From Durusdinium trenchii (taxonomy: Eukaryota > Sar > Dinophyceae > Suessiales > Symbiodiniaceae), in assembly GCA_963970005.1 (NCBI GenBank), contig CAXAMN010026384.1:131125-195124 (forward strand): a stretch of DNA of 64,000 nucleotides, given 5' to 3'. The translations under genes and the position numbers were made by a program. This document shows positions 41,060 through 53,211 of this stretch, in pieces; position 1 is the first letter of the stretch, and each line of letters begins with the position of its first letter. The notes beneath the pieces were generated by a model. The model was not told the DNA's origin. It ran no database searches and worked only from the letters and a program-made list of their open reading frames with translations.

Positions 41060-41932
41060 GTCTCCTTCCTTGAGCAGCACGGGATCCACAGCAAGACCAC
41101 AGGTGCCACGTCAGCATGACAGCATGGATTTGCTGAGGGCCACGGGGCGCGGCTGGGCACGATGTTCGCTTCTTTGGTTTGGCAGTTCAAAGTTGAAGGA
41201 AGGGCCCAAGTCAAGGACACCCTTTGTGCGGCTGTGCAAGCAAAGAACTCCACGATCACAAAAGGTGGTTATACACCGTATCAGCTTGCTTTTGGAAGAC
41301 ACTCCATGCTTCCAGACCTCTTGGACGAGGACGTGGAGGGCAACTTGTCACTTCGCGAAGCCTTGACCCTAGAAGGAGAGGTCCAAAGAGCTGCAGAAAT
41401 GAGAGCTGCAGCAAGAGCAACATTGCTCAGGCACGATGTCCAAAGCAAACTGAGGAAAGCTCTCAGGCGCTGGCCAAAAGGTGAAGAAAGAGACTTTGAA
41501 CATGGAGAGCTTGTTTACTTCTACGCTCCCAAGCCTTTGAGCGCAAGGTTCACCAAGGAACCAGGATTCTGGAAAGGGCCAGCTATGACCCTTGTCAAGG
41601 AATCACGCCAAAGATTCTTTGTGAGCTGGCGAGGACGTTGTCTTTTGGTCTCGGCCGCCAACCGAGCGGCGTCACACTTGGAGGGAGGTGGCTATAAAAG
41701 GAGGCTGCTGGCGACCGAGGAGTTCAAACAGAAATGGCAAGAAGGAGAGAAGGTCTATGAAGATATGACAGGAGCTCCAGAACCCATTGAAAGCAAGGAG
41801 CAAGAAGAAGCACCAGGATGGGAGGCCCATGATGGTGTGATAGCTCAAGGAGCTGGAAGAAGGAGTAAGGACAGAGCCGAAGAAGGAAGACAGACTTCGA
41901 CTGGATGGCGCAAAGGAAAAGAAGAAAAATGA
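41060..41932 (+). pseudogene. Copia integrase C-terminal part, inverted
   Basis: The plus-strand frame encodes LEQHGIHSKTTGATSA, an in-frame TGA, then AEGHGARLGTMFASL, AKNSTITKGGYTPYQLAFGR and an SWRGRCLLVSAAN segment. This is the C-terminal core and tail of a dinoflagellate Copia-type integrase. It lies opposite to the RT and gag pieces of the same element. The second half is Glu/Lys-rich linker sequence. Confidence 0.75.
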
Positions 41933-42470
41933 AGAGCCAGCTAAAGAGCCCAAGGGAAGCTGCCAGAAGAAGTGCTGAAGATAGTCGGCAAGCCACAACA
42001 AGAGGGCTATCTAGACAGACTGAGGCAACACCTGCTCGACGATGTTCTCATGCAGTTCAAGAAGAGAGGGCTGGATAAGCAGGTGGGACATATGTCTGAA
42101 GAACAGTTGACCAAACGCTTCAGGCTGTGATTTTTTCTCCTGCGCGATGCTCTCGGCGAACGGTCATGTTGGGAGAGAAGGATGGGACGGCAATGGTCAC
42201 ACAGGAAGAGGCAAGTGAAGTCAAGCAAAGACCAGGAAGAAAGGCACCATTCCTGTGGAGAGGGTTGGCGCTCTTCCTCTATCAGGAGACCAATGAAAGC
42301 CCGCCAGAGCAAGACGAAGTCTTTGGAGATGGCTGACGGCCTCTACCAAGTTCTGGTGAGCAACAAGGAAGAATGGCAGAAGCTGAAGAAGGAGGTTCCT
42401 TCTCCAGATGAAGTCCAACAAGAATGAATTGGACCCACGCTTCCCTTTGCAGTCATGAAGATACTTCAGG

Positions 42471-43060
42471 TCACAATGCAGCTCCCTGCAAAAGATGGTT
42501 GCCCTCAAGGTTTGACTTGCCTTCATGTATCGTCCTGGTGCTCTGGTTTCTTGGCAGCCTTGCCTGTTGAACAACTTCCTTTGACGCACCTGACAATGAG
42601 AGCATCTTGGCCAGGGTGTTGTTGGTTGGATGGCCCAGTCGGTTGTGCAACTGTTCAAGTCTCCAACTTCGTGGTGTTTCTTCTTTCTTCTTCCACTCTT
42701 TCATGCCCTGTTTGACCTCCTCCTCTTCTTCTTCTTCTTCTGACGGCTCTTCTATCAGATCTTCTTCCGGGAAGCCTCCGCCTTCCACGAGCACTTCGGG
42801 GCATCTTCCTTCTTCTTCAAGCACTCTTTGCGCACAGGTGATGACTTCTCGAGCAAATTGAGCTGTGTAGCCGCATTCATCCACCTGCCCTTGTGCGCGC
42901 CGCACAAGACAGGTGTATGGGTGTGAGTGCCTGGGCATAGACGGCCAAGTTGTTTCACCAGTGCTGGAGTGCCAGCCAGTCGTGTCCTCTTCCTCACAAA
43001 CGGCCCTCTCCCTGGGATGCGAAGACCATATTGGCACATGTAAGTGACGGTGGTGTCCAT
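42471..43060 (-). pseudogene. Copia gag-pre-integrase region
   Basis: The minus strand encodes LEQLHNRLGHPTNNTLAKML, the GAG-pre-integrase zinc-binding motif. Upstream, in two frames, are MCQYGLR and a Glu-rich spacer, which precede it in dinoflagellate Copia elements. Confidence 0.75.
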
Positions 43061-43473
43061 GCCATCAAACCTCCACGATCAGTGGTTCTTTCCAGGCTAA
43101 AGACGGCTTTGGGTTCTCACCCAACAGAAGTCCACCTCTCCGCCGTTGTGGGTGACTGGCATCTCTGACAAAGCCGAGGATCTCCCTTTGCTCTTCTCTT
43201 CTTTCTTCAAGGCATTGCCTTTGCCAAGGAGACTTGTGCCCAAAGACTTGGAGAGGACTCCATATCGTGCGTGGCCAGGCAATGACCATCAATTCTGGAT
43301 CCAAAGTGTCTAGGTAGTTGAGAGCCTCGGCGCGGTCTTTCTCCTTCAAGAAATCTCAATGAGGAAGGGATATGGGCTACCAAGCTTCTTCTTTTCTTCT
43401 TTCTCTTCCGCTTTTCTTCACGGAAGGTCTTCTCGATCACCTTGATGGCGGACATTCTTGTGGGCTGTCTTGC

Positions 43474-44548
43474 TCAGCGACAAAGGTCTTCTGAGTGCTT
43501 GGGGTCTTGATCCTCATCACTTTCCGACGCCTCTGTCAGCAGGTCGACTCCTTTCTCATGTGATGTGGATGAGGCTTGTTCTTCCGAGCTTCCTTCGTCA
43601 CTATCTTCTTCATCATCTTCCTCTTTGGCTGGGATAGTGGGAGCCATCATGATGCCCAAGTCGCCCAGCTGCTCCATCCACTCTTGCACTTTCTGTTGTC
43701 TTTCATCTTATCCTTTTTTCACTATATAGAGTCTTCACTTTCCTCAATGTCCGTCTCCGTTTCCTCCTTGGCGAGAAAGGCATAGGACTGGGGCATGCCA
43801 AATCTTCCTCTTCTTCTCAGCTTCTTCACACTCCCAAAACCATCTCAACTTTTGGACCGCTTCTTCATCAAACTCAAGGAGCTCGATGCCTGGATGTCTT
43901 GCGGCAGTGAGTCGCATCTCTTTCTTCACCCCATGGAGCTCCATCATCTTGTCGTGGAAGTGAAAGACGGCGTTCCAATGGCTCACAACTCCTTCTCCTG
44001 CACCTCTTTCCAGGGGATGTCATAGGTCTTGAGAGCTTCGTGGAGGTGATCGTGCCGGCCAAACCAGGCTTTTGGGTCTGGATGAAGTGATCTTCATGGG
44101 CTTGCGGATGGATCTTGGCACTTTCATACCAGAACTCTGTCAGAATGGGGTGAGCTGGTCCATCCAAAGGCTGATTCAGCTCTTCCATGCTTTCGTCACC
44201 CTTCAGGAACTTGGTCTCGAATCACTGGCCTTGCATGTTCTTGGTCACTCGACCGCTTACTTGCTCCTTCAAAGGGCAACCTTTGTTCACCCACCTGTAG
44301 TGGGCTGCCTTCTCATCTTCTTTGACCCACACCCTGGCTTCTTCACTGACTCCTACCGGTGGATCATGACTGGTGCTTGCAACCATAGTGCCATGACGGC
44401 GTGAAAAATACACCACATGCTTCAAGTCGCAGAGGTGGCAACGAGCACAGCGTCCTTCGGCGTTGGCCGACCAGCGCAGGTTCTCGAAGGGATGAGAGCA
44501 TTGGTACTGAGCCTCCGTTGGCCAGGCTCCCAATCGTCTGGACTCCAT
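43474..44548 (-). pseudogene. Copia gag-like remnants
   Basis: Minus-strand frames of 70-110 codons include an acidic EEDDEEDSDEGSSEEQ segment and a CARCHLCDLKHVVYF segment that may be a degenerate zinc knuckle. By position these are the gag/N-terminal part of the element, broken by several frameshifts. Confidence 0.5.
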
Positions 44549-44613
44549 TGGTCTCTCAAATATTGGAAGAGATGCCTTCTCCTTGCTTCTCTTGGCCGCC
44601 GACCATGTAAGTG

Positions 44614-44729
44614 CAACAGCAATGCGAGCATCTAGAATCTAGATGTCTGCGAACAACGCCGCGACGATCAACACCAAGCATCCAAGCCAACTCCACAAGC
44701 GAACGTGCCAGTGCAACCGACTCTTCACA
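44614..44729 (-). repeat. Copia LTR (5' copy)
   Basis: Partner of 39459-39567; contains an extra AATCTAG duplication. Confidence 0.85.
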
Positions 44730-44964
44730 GTAACTGGGTAGCATCAACTGCGTTTGCAACTTCAAAGGCGCGTCAACACCACCCCACCCACCCGCTGCCG
44801 TCCTAGCGCCGCTAAACTTCTCCCCAGTGGCCCTGAAGGAAACCTCAAAAATGTGCAACGAAAGCGTATATGAAGCGTGTGCCCACTACACTGACGCTCA
44901 AAACGTTGACCAAGAAAGTGAAATGGAAGGGTGAACATGTTCGAAACATAGTCTTAGTACGTGC

Positions 44965-46071
44965 TTGGAACGTGTGGAAAGCAGGTTCTGTTTCTGGAAT
45001 ACATTTTCATTAGCCAAAATGCTATGCCATTTGGGCTCTAGCCTGCGATCTCAAAGTGTCTCCCCTCACTCTATTCCTGTGTTGCCATGTCTGCCTCCGG
45101 CTCTGGCATCTTTGACTGGGACCTCTTGGAGGCGGAGACCATCTTGGAAGGGGCTGGCCGCCGCTGACGCGTTGGCAGGCTCCTCCTCTGATCCTTCAGC
45201 GCTGGAAATGCAAGAGGACTCGCGCTATTATGTCAAGTGTGAGTTGCTTACTCAAGATGCCCTGCAGGCTAAGATGAAGGAGATGGATGCTTTCCCCGCC
45301 TGGGATGCAGACGCCGCTGGCTCTGAAACGGACTTGGGTGGGTGGGGCTCCGGCGGCTGTGACCTCGAACCTGCTGCGGCGGCGGCTCGGGGACCTTGAG
45401 CACTTCTACACCTGCGGAGGCTGCGGTGGATGAGGCACCCCCGCCCATGGACATCGACCCGGTGACCCCTCCGGCCTCGCCGGCCCTGGCGGAACCTCCT
45501 CTTCGCCCTCGGAAGCGTAAAAGTGCGGCTAGCCCAGGAGGGGCGACAGCCAGGTCGGCCTCCTCGGACCCCTGTTGGGACCTTGACCAGTTCATCAGAT
45601 TGACGGTGACTGGTGGGTTAACAAAGTTGGCACCTATGGCGTGCGTTGTGCCCAGCTTTTACTAAGACCCTCCTGGGACCCATCAATACTTGGCTGGGAT
45701 TTGTTATCCAACCCGTCCAAATGGCCAAGGAGAAACACAACAAGGTCTTGGAGATCCTCCACCGCATTGCCAACAGGGCGGTCTTCACACCCAAGGACTT
45801 GGACAGTGTTGTGGGTAGGTTGCAATGGGCTACTTCCACCTGCCCTCTGGCCAAACCATTGCTCCAACCACTGTGCCAATGGAAGGGCGCCGTCAAATCG
45901 AGTGCGCCCCCCACACCGAAGGTGATCGCACTTTACACAGGCAAATCAATGCGGCGCTGGCAAGCCAATTGGACACCAACAAAAACGAAAGATGACATCG
46001 GGAACATCGGGATGTGGCCTGATTTTCATGCCTTGAACTGTCCGTTGATTGCCCTTGAGTATGCTTCCTAG
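44965..46071 (+). pseudogene. RT/RNase H-type retroelement fragment
   Basis: The plus-strand frame 45646-46071 encodes LGPINTWLGFVIQPVQMAKE, then DLDSVVGRLQWAT and CPLAKPLLQPLCQWK. This is the thumb/connection region of the same broad RT-RNase H class seen at 635-3198. Upstream frames (44965-45399, 45396-45665) encode Ala/Gly/Pro-rich polypeptide that probably belongs to the N-terminal part. The RT active site is missing, so this is a deleted copy. Confidence 0.6.
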
Positions 46072-47466
46072 CCGGTGGTGCTGCCCCCTTCAAAGGGCCA
46101 GAAGCGAAGGTGTTGCAGTGGTTGCCATTAGTCACAAAGGGGTTTGATGATCCCATTCCAAGAAGTCCGAGCAGTGTTCCAGCAAAGTTGCACTACCTTG
46201 CCAGAACTGCTTGAAGTGGAGTAGTTGACATTGTTAAATCAGTTTTCCTTCAAAACTATTCGTTGAACCTGATTTCCTGCATGCGAGGGTTAATGGCGCC
46301 GATTACTGTCTTGAAGAACCCGAGCTCTTTGTGTCCCTGCTAGACCGTGAATGCAGAACAAACAGATCCCTTTTCCAACGGGAAAGCGCCGCTGGTAAGC
46401 CGGAATGTCGCATTGCAAAACACAAAGTCACAACAAGCCAGAGCTGCTGCAAAGCTCTCCCACAAATGATGTGTGTGTATATATATATTGACTGATATAC
46501 ATAATGGACACCCCACGTGAACTACCTACAGCTGTTTTCTGTGGGTTTGCCCACGCAAAAGGTTTTTTCACCTATGAGAAGTCAATGCCCCTCGTTAGCT
46601 GACAACTAATGCATCTTCTAAAAAGGTGCGAAACACTTGCTATTATTGGGGTTTTCAATAACACTGAAATCATGCTAAAAACCACCTGTTTTTAGCGATT
46701 TTTGACAAACAAAAAAAAACAAAAAAGAAGAACGGAAAATCTGTCTTCCTGTTTTTGCGTCATCACGTCTACGCTGTTCATTTTTGCAATTATTTTTAAG
46801 TGTGCATTCCCCCTTTAATTTCCTTACTAATTATTGATGTCCTTTTACAATCATTTTGACTCCTATTGATTCCCTTTTCAAACCTTTTGAATTCTCATGA
46901 TTTTCTTTTACATTCTGTTTGATTCCAATAGATTTTCTTTAAGTTCCTTTTGATTCCTCTCGATTTCCTTTTGAATTCCTTAATCAGTTTCGAATTGAAT
47001 CACTTGTTATATCATATCAAATTACGGCAAAAAACTATTCCACAAAGGGGTTGGCCCAGCACACTAGAGATCTTGAATAATATAACCCCCTACGATAATG
47101 TCTACCTACTTTGTTTGGCCTTAATAATAAACATCCCCTCCAATCATGTCTACGCGGTTCATTATTCGTTATCTTTATGCGTGCATTTCCATTGTTTAAT
47201 TCCTTGTGGTTCTTATTGATGACCTATTGAATTCTTTTTGTTTTTTGTTGATATCTTTTGAACTCCTTTTGATTACCTGCTAAACTCTTTGGTTAATGTC
47301 TTTTTGACTCCCTTCTCAAATCTTATCAGCATATTGCAAACATCTATTCCACAAAGGGGGTGGCCCAGTACAGAAAAGCAGCTGACAAGCAGGAAAGGGT
47401 AGAAGAGCTGAGAAGTATGAAACGTGCTGAAAGCAGGAAAAGGTAGAAGGCAAAGGTATACAGATC
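46072..47466. other. AT-rich repetitive stretch
   Basis: No gene recognised. Two diverged copies of a ~380-bp unit (about 46768-47074 and 47148-47374) share CTACGCTGTTCATTTTTG and ATTCCACAAAGGGGTTGGCC landmarks. In between are many TTTTGATTCC/TTTGAATTCC-like short units. Confidence 0.55.
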
Positions 47467-47619
47467 ATGAGGAGTGTGTCAGTATTTTTACATAATATGG
47501 TTCCTGTGCCTCAGTTTTTTCCATTAGTGACAGAGAACGTTCTGGAGCGCATCCGGAGTATTTTTCCACAGATAGCAAGAGCTATTGGGGCTCTTACTTC
47601 AAGCATAGGAAGAGGTGCT

Positions 47620-47840
47620 TGTGCACTTTGGAGCCTGGACTTTGGTGCCGCTACAGAGTGCTGCTGCCAGATGCGTATGGCCGTGTGCGCTTTGGCAGGG
47701 TGGCGCTGCAGGGCCGCTGCAGGGTGCGCTGCTCCAGGATGTCTATGGCCGTGTGCACATTGGAGCTTGGGTGCTGGTGCCGCCGGATGGTGCTGCCAGA
47801 TGTCTATGAGGCAGTGTGCGCTTTGGAGCCTGGTGCCGGC
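47620..47840 (+). repeat. ~70-bp GC-rich minisatellite
   Basis: Three diverged units contain GATGTCTATGGCCGTGTGCG and TTTGGAGCCTGGTGCC-like segments. The 147-codon frame across it (47467-47910) is cysteine/alanine-rich repeat translation, not a credible protein. Confidence 0.7.
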
Positions 47841-47897
47841 TGACATAACTAGTTGCAATAATTTTTGTTTACCTCCCCTTGCCTTCGAAAAACCCAG

Positions 47898-47983
47898 GTC
47901 ATTCAGGTGAACAAATTGGACGCGGGGTGCGCGGAGGATGTTGCGTCAATGGCTGAAGCGTGCCGACCTCAAACTAGCGGAGG
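47898..47983 (+). CDS. PKS KR2 exon (VNKLDAGCAEDVASM)
   Basis: Starts after AG at 47896-47897 and reads VIQVNKLDAGCAEDVASMAE, then ACRPQTSGG. It corresponds to the VHKADITSDAQVAQVFEAIE stretch of the first-module KR and should precede the HAAG motif. It ends at a GC donor. Confidence 0.75.
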
Positions 47984-50933
47984 GCTGTGTTTCTGTGGCC
48001 TGGCTTTAGCTTGTGGCTTGTGCTCCAAGGTTGGGGCCGGCGAGTGTTGACTTGCTGGTCCATGCGGCTAGGAGCTGAAGTTTGACACATTTGATGTGGC
48101 AAGGGGTTGAAGAGTGCAGACCCAAGTCACCGAGGCGGGTGTGTTGGATCGTTGCCCACTAGCTGAACTCACAGCAGACAGGCGGGGACGCAAAAGAGAT
48201 ACGTTCACAGTCGAGACGGGCCCTCCTCCTGTCCTATGAAGCTGAGGCTTTCGGTGACAACGAGGCCAAAAGCAAATGCCGTGCGGAAGCCGAGGAGCTC
48301 AAAACCATTCTGTGTGTTCTCAGTTTTTTTGTCCTCTCTCTCTCTGTCTATCTCTATCTTTGTTTCCTCTCAGGTTGTTGTCTTGGAACTGCTGCTCTTT
48401 CACTGAGGCCTGGTATCTACACCAGGCTTTCCATGGGCTGAAAGGCTCGGTCCTTTTCTCCTCTGCCAGATCCTCAAGCAAAAGCCTGGGTGAAGTCTCA
48501 TGTTCGGATTTGGATAAAAGATGTCTCAAAGGTCTCCGCTTTCCTGGGTCTGTCCGGTGGAGCGGCTTATGTGGAGGGCTCAGTCGTGCCACACAGGTAT
48601 CAGTCTCTTCTGAGTCCATGACCAACTAACCGACGGCTCCAACCCAGTCAGCCAGCGTCCAGCTTAGCTTGCCCAACCATATCCTATGAACATGTGAGCA
48701 ACGGCTTTTATTTGCGGTAGTCAAGATTAGTGGAAGGGGCGTTCCTTTTCTATAGCCCAATGTCAGATTTAGTTAGCGAAACGAGGTAGGAACACCCCGA
48801 GAACGAGATTGGCATCAATTGCGCCATTTGTTTGAAATGGCTTAGTTAATGATATGTTTAGCTGGTGAAACGAGGTAAGAACACCTCTCGAGAACGAGAT
48901 GGGTATACATTGCACAAAACAGATACAGGAATGGAGAACGAGATTACACCCCAAAAACGATGCGAGATTGGAGAACGAGGTAAGGAAGGCCCATGTGATA
49001 ACTCAACGGAAATATTTTCCATCGCTCATGTGCTTAGTTCAGTCTTTCCCATGAATTCAACGACTTCAAGTACCAACCACCTCAACCCTCCCATCACTTA
49101 CGCAGCAGTAGCAGCCTCATGAACAGCAGCACGAGCAACAGCTGTAGGAGCAGCGACAGCGTCAGAAGCAGGAGGACTAGAGCCCATGGGAACTTGAACG
49201 CACAACCCGTTACTCTGACAAACCAGAAGTGAAACCAGATTTGCAGATTTACATGAAATTAAAGTACACTTGTCAATTGATTTTCGTGCGACCCTTTGGC
49301 GAAGCGAACGATTGAAAAAAACGAAGACCATCCTGGGGGTCCTACTTATATGTCTCACCTAGTCCACACAAGGAATGCTTCAAACTTCAAACCAGCAAAT
49401 GCTTTCAAGAGTCAACACCTTCTAGTGTTTTGAGGCACAAAAAGCATGGCAGTGTGTGCAAGAATGGCTATGTTAAGTTGGCTTTTGATGTTAATGGATA
49501 TCAACACCTCTGGCTCTTGATGTTAATGGACATCAACAGCTGTGCAGTAGTGAAAGATGAACAGGTGGGGGCTTTTTGCTCTCGCTTTCATGGTGTTGCC
49601 TTGCATGTGGGACTTTTGCAAGCGTTTTGCCTCAGGTTCCTCTTTGAAGCCTAGCTAACAAAAGAATTTCAGGGCATCATTTGGCCCCAATCCAGTCTAA
49701 ACACATTCTTTTGTGGCCATATTCCAAGCCGATCTACTGGAGTACGATCTCACCCACCATTAACAGCCAGAACTTGCGGTCGGTGGCCCAGTGTTCACGC
49801 CTGCCTGGCATGCTGTATTGCTATATTCTAAGCGCATGGAAGCCTGTGGGAGGTGTCCAGTTTTTGGGTCTCACATCTTTTCTAGCAGCTTCTTGTTAGC
49901 GATGGCCTCCACCTATGTTAGCTAGTATTAATATATATATATATACTGCGAGCTTGTATGTATTGTAGGTTTGTAGGGTGTGTGCTGTGGTTGAGACGGT
50001 ACTCCAGTAGACCGCAGCGACCTTTGAGCGCTGCGATCCCAAGATCAACACCAATATTTCATAGCAGGTCTTCTGCACACAGCCATTTGCTAATTGCACT
50101 GAGTGTATTTTAATACAAAACATAAACAAACAAGGTTCCAAGTGCAAGACATCGCATTCTTCCAAGCGCAAATTGAATCAACCGAGTATGTTCCAGTCCC
50201 CTTTGCCACTGAGCAATAAAGAAATGCAGGGTCTATTCTCCTTGTGGACATTCTTCCAGTCAATACCCCCACGAACTAGATTGTGTGGCGCAAACCCACC
50301 CTCGAACGCTACTGCTATCAACTGGCCTAGTCTCCACAGCATGACTCCTCAATCACGTGCATGTCCACGCCCCGCTACCAGTGCAAGATCTTTGGATACA
50401 CAGGCAACGGCAACACTAACAGTGCCACCTTGAAGCGCAAGCGCCTCTTTGCATGCAAGAAAACCCCGTAGCGCTGCCAATCCTGAGTGCATTTAGTCCC
50501 ACAGAGCTAGAAACAACAAGTGTTCGCCTGTTGCTTTTCCCAACCCATAGTAGGACTGTGAGGTCCGTGAGACCTCGTATTTCAGCCTTTTCATCCACCC
50601 CATCCCCGGCTAGCCCACCCTGCATGATCCCAATGTTGCCCACCAGTCATCTCACATTAACCCAGCCAAGTCGTCTCAGAGCAGCCCACCAGTACCCTCA
50701 GTGATAGAATAGCTGAATAACCTGAACAGCCCACCCGGAGTGATCTCAGAGTCCAGAGGGCGCAATTCTTTTCTACACTAACTTTTGTCGATGGCTTGGC
50801 GACGTGCCCCATTGTTCTTGCCTCCTTCTTCCCCGAACCATGATTTTTCTTCAATTTTTGCTGATCAACCCCAATGGTGGGGTCCTTCAATGCAAAGTAT
50901 TTTCTTCCGTTGAAGTCTGTGCGAGTGGCTGAG
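47984..50933. other. Intronic stretch with short repeats
   Basis: The KR2 segment from HAAG to the catalytic Tyr should lie here but was not found. I see a repeated GAAACGAGGTARGAACACC...GAGAACGAGAT block (48775-48812, 48866-48902), a GATGTTAATGGAYATCAACA duplication near 49490-49540 and a TA run near 49930. No other gene is recognised. Confidence 0.45.
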
Positions 50934-50996
50934 GCTGCGGCCAATGGATACTTGGATTCTTTTGCTGTTTGGAGGCAACAGGGGTCGGTTCCTCAG
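50934..50996 (+). CDS. PKS KR2 exon (AAANGYLDSFA)
   Basis: Begins after AG|GC and encodes AAANGYLDSFAVWRQQGS, the segment just after the catalytic Tyr of the ketoreductase. The exon boundary falls so that the Tyr codon would be in the preceding, unlocated exon. The 3' end is approximate. Confidence 0.75.
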
Positions 50997-51617
50997 ACGC
51001 CAGTGAACCAAGTAGGATGCGAGGCTTCAGAGAGAAAGTAGGGAATGGTGAGATTCAGCACGGGTAGGTGGCTTGCGCATGATATATATGCCTCAACCCT
51101 CAAGCAACCGTTCTGAGGACGTTTAGTTTGCGCTTGGGACCTGTCGCAGAAGTTGGCATGTCTGCAGTCTGACACTGAGAGCAAGAAAGACGTAGCGATA
51201 CAAGCAGCAATTCCTGTTTGAGAATCAAGAGCCAGCCAGGTTATGTTTGGAAGTTGGGTGCATGCGAGAGAACGCAAGTACAAGCCAGAACCTTCCCGAG
51301 ATTATATAGATGCGTCCAAAGTCCTGTGCTCGAGGCCAGTGCCGACGCGATGAAGGCCATGCCACTCAAAGCTCTCTCATTGGCGCAGGCCGGCAAAGTG
51401 CGGTTTTGAGGACTCTTTTTCAAACCTGTTGGGTGGTACGCCAAGAAGATTACTTGGTAGTAGCATTGAAGCTACTCATGGAATGGAAGCTGATCCTTGC
51501 AAATGCGCAGAAGAGCGAGGGTTCTTCAAGGAGGCTCCTGTTGCACCCCAAAGTTCAAAGGCAAGGCAGAAACGGCTACTGTCTGAATCGGTTCTGAGAT
51601 TTTGAAGGAAGTGTAAG

Positions 51618-51674
51618 AACGCTACTAGGGGCTCCTGGCCGTACTACCAGGAACAAGGATGCTACTAGTAAAGA
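51618..51674 (+). repeat. Dispersed CTACTAGG-CTCCTGGC intron repeat, copy 4
   Basis: CGCTACTAGGGGCTCCTGGC followed by a CTACTAGTAA block; the same family as the copies in KS2 introns, some 40 kb away. Confidence 0.8.
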
Positions 51675-51679
51675 TTGTC

Positions 51680-51810
51680 ACATGGGAGATTTGCCTGAGG
51701 TGTCAAGCGCGCTGAGAGTGATCTTGGCGCCTCCGCTTGGGAAGATTGGTCTTTCGGAGCTGACACTGGCAAAGGCTGATTGGGCTATGTATTTCAAGGA
51801 TTCCTCCGGC
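51680..51810 (+). CDS. PKS KR2 C-terminal exon (probable)
   Basis: The frame reads LGKIGLSELTLAKADWAMYF, comparable to the RTGIISVARIKWATLL strand-helix at the end of the first-module KR. It lies just before the ACP2 exon, as expected. Boundaries are uncertain. Confidence 0.5.
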
Positions 51811-52896
51811 TTGGTGGAAAGCTCAGGCAAACCTAGCCAGATCCAAAACACAACAAGCCTGCACTGCTGAGGCCCCAGCTTTGAAAGATTTCCAGGACCG
51901 ATGTCATTGAACTTATCAAACATTGACATCCTTTTGGAGCGAGGACTCGCCAAGTCAACACGAACACGTTCTCATGCCGCTGCCTCCCACTGTTTGTTAC
52001 CCCACCTGAAACCAGCAACCAGTAAATAGAGAAGTTATATATTTCCCTCAAGACACGTCCTGATTTAGGAGCAGAATCCAACCTGAGTGATTGCCTTTCG
52101 AAGCCCGTGCATTTTTAGCATTTCGCCAACCCATTGTCAAAGAAAGTGCAAAAAAGCAAATTGGCACTTTTGCTTCTTACCTCAATCACTGGTTCTCTTT
52201 GCTTCTCTTGGTCATTCTACTCGTGTAGCGAGTACACAAAGCAGACTGCCTGTCTTTATCAAATGCCCTAACCAACCTCTTTGACAATTGCTGAAGCACA
52301 AGCCTTCGCGAAATGACTCCACGCCCACCAAAGCCTCTCCCCATTCAACCGAACATCCCTCAGCATGTGGGTCGTGGCCCTATTTAGACATGGTTCATTT
52401 TCGAGAAGCCAGCAAAGTGCCTGAAGAGTCTTGCATGCTAGTCCAGTCGGATTGATCCCTCCTTTGAACGGTCAGTTCAGTGTGGGGTACCGTTGCCTCG
52501 TTCCATTCCTGCTTCTAGCTGTTTTGCAACCTTTACCTTGATTCTTTGCTCCGGACTGTTTGTTTCAAAATGCTCAAGTTCATGCAGTACTCTTTAGCCC
52601 TGGTATTCTATAGTCTTTCGTCGGCGCTCTAGGCTTCACATGGCTTGCACGCCTTTAGATTGCAGTATTTTGCGATCTTTTTCCAACCATTGTCTTATCT
52701 CGGAGGGCCGGGGGGGAACAATTCCGTTCATTTGTTTGGTAGCATAGAGCTGTCGAAGGAAGAGATCATGTTCCTTTCGTTGACATTCTATCGAGGGTGG
52801 GGGAGGTTGAATAGAATATGGATGAAACGCAACTTTCTTGCCTGAATATATTTATGTACTTTGCATTTCATAGTTTCATGTGTCTTTTTTTGCCAG
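51811..52896. other. Intron between KR2 and ACP2
   Basis: No exon or repeat of note is recognised, apart from T-rich DNA just before the ACP2 acceptor at 52895-52896. Confidence 0.5.
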
Positions 52897-53052
52897 GAGT
52901 TTGAGAACATCTCAAGAACCGTTGAAGCACGGCGGAGTTCTCCATTCGCATCCCTCTCCCAAGAAGACCGAGAAATGCACGTGCTCAAAGTCATCCGCGA
53001 TGCAGCAAAGTCCATGCACATGGACATCCAGGATGATACCCCTCTTATGGAG
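52897..53052 (+). CDS. PKS ACP2 exon, N-terminal half
   Basis: After AG at 52895-52896 the frame encodes LSQEDREMHVLKVIRDAAKS and then MDIQDDTPLME, helices I-II of a carrier protein. It stops at GAG before a GC donor. Splicing out 53053-53211 gives the continuous ME|AGIDSLSAVEF. Confidence 0.88.
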
Positions 53053-53211
53053 GCCTGGGACTGAGATAATTTTGCTAGTTTTTGCACATGTTCCTGCTTG
53101 TTGTAGAGTGTTTGGACCAGATGTTGAATCAAGTGTTGCAATATATATTTATACATACATAGATGAATGCCAGATGTCAGACAGATTGGAGCGTTTTGTC
53201 ATGTCGTCAAG

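Larger units (their letters stand above)
39459..44729 (-). mobile_element. Degenerate Copia-type retrotransposon with short LTRs
   Basis: Direct repeats of ~110 bp (39459-39567 and 44614-44729) bracket minus-strand gag-, pre-integrase-, RT- and RNase H-like pieces in the expected order. An integrase piece on the plus strand (41060-41932) implies an internal inversion. All frames are broken. It lies in a KR2 intron of the PKS gene, antisense to it. Confidence 0.8.

Noticed and set aside
43474-43689. Acidic minus-strand ORF as an independent nuclear protein
   Set aside because: Its position and strand fit the spacer/gag part of the Copia element.
47467-47910. 147-codon cysteine/alanine-rich ORF
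   Set aside because: Periodic translation of a GC-rich minisatellite.
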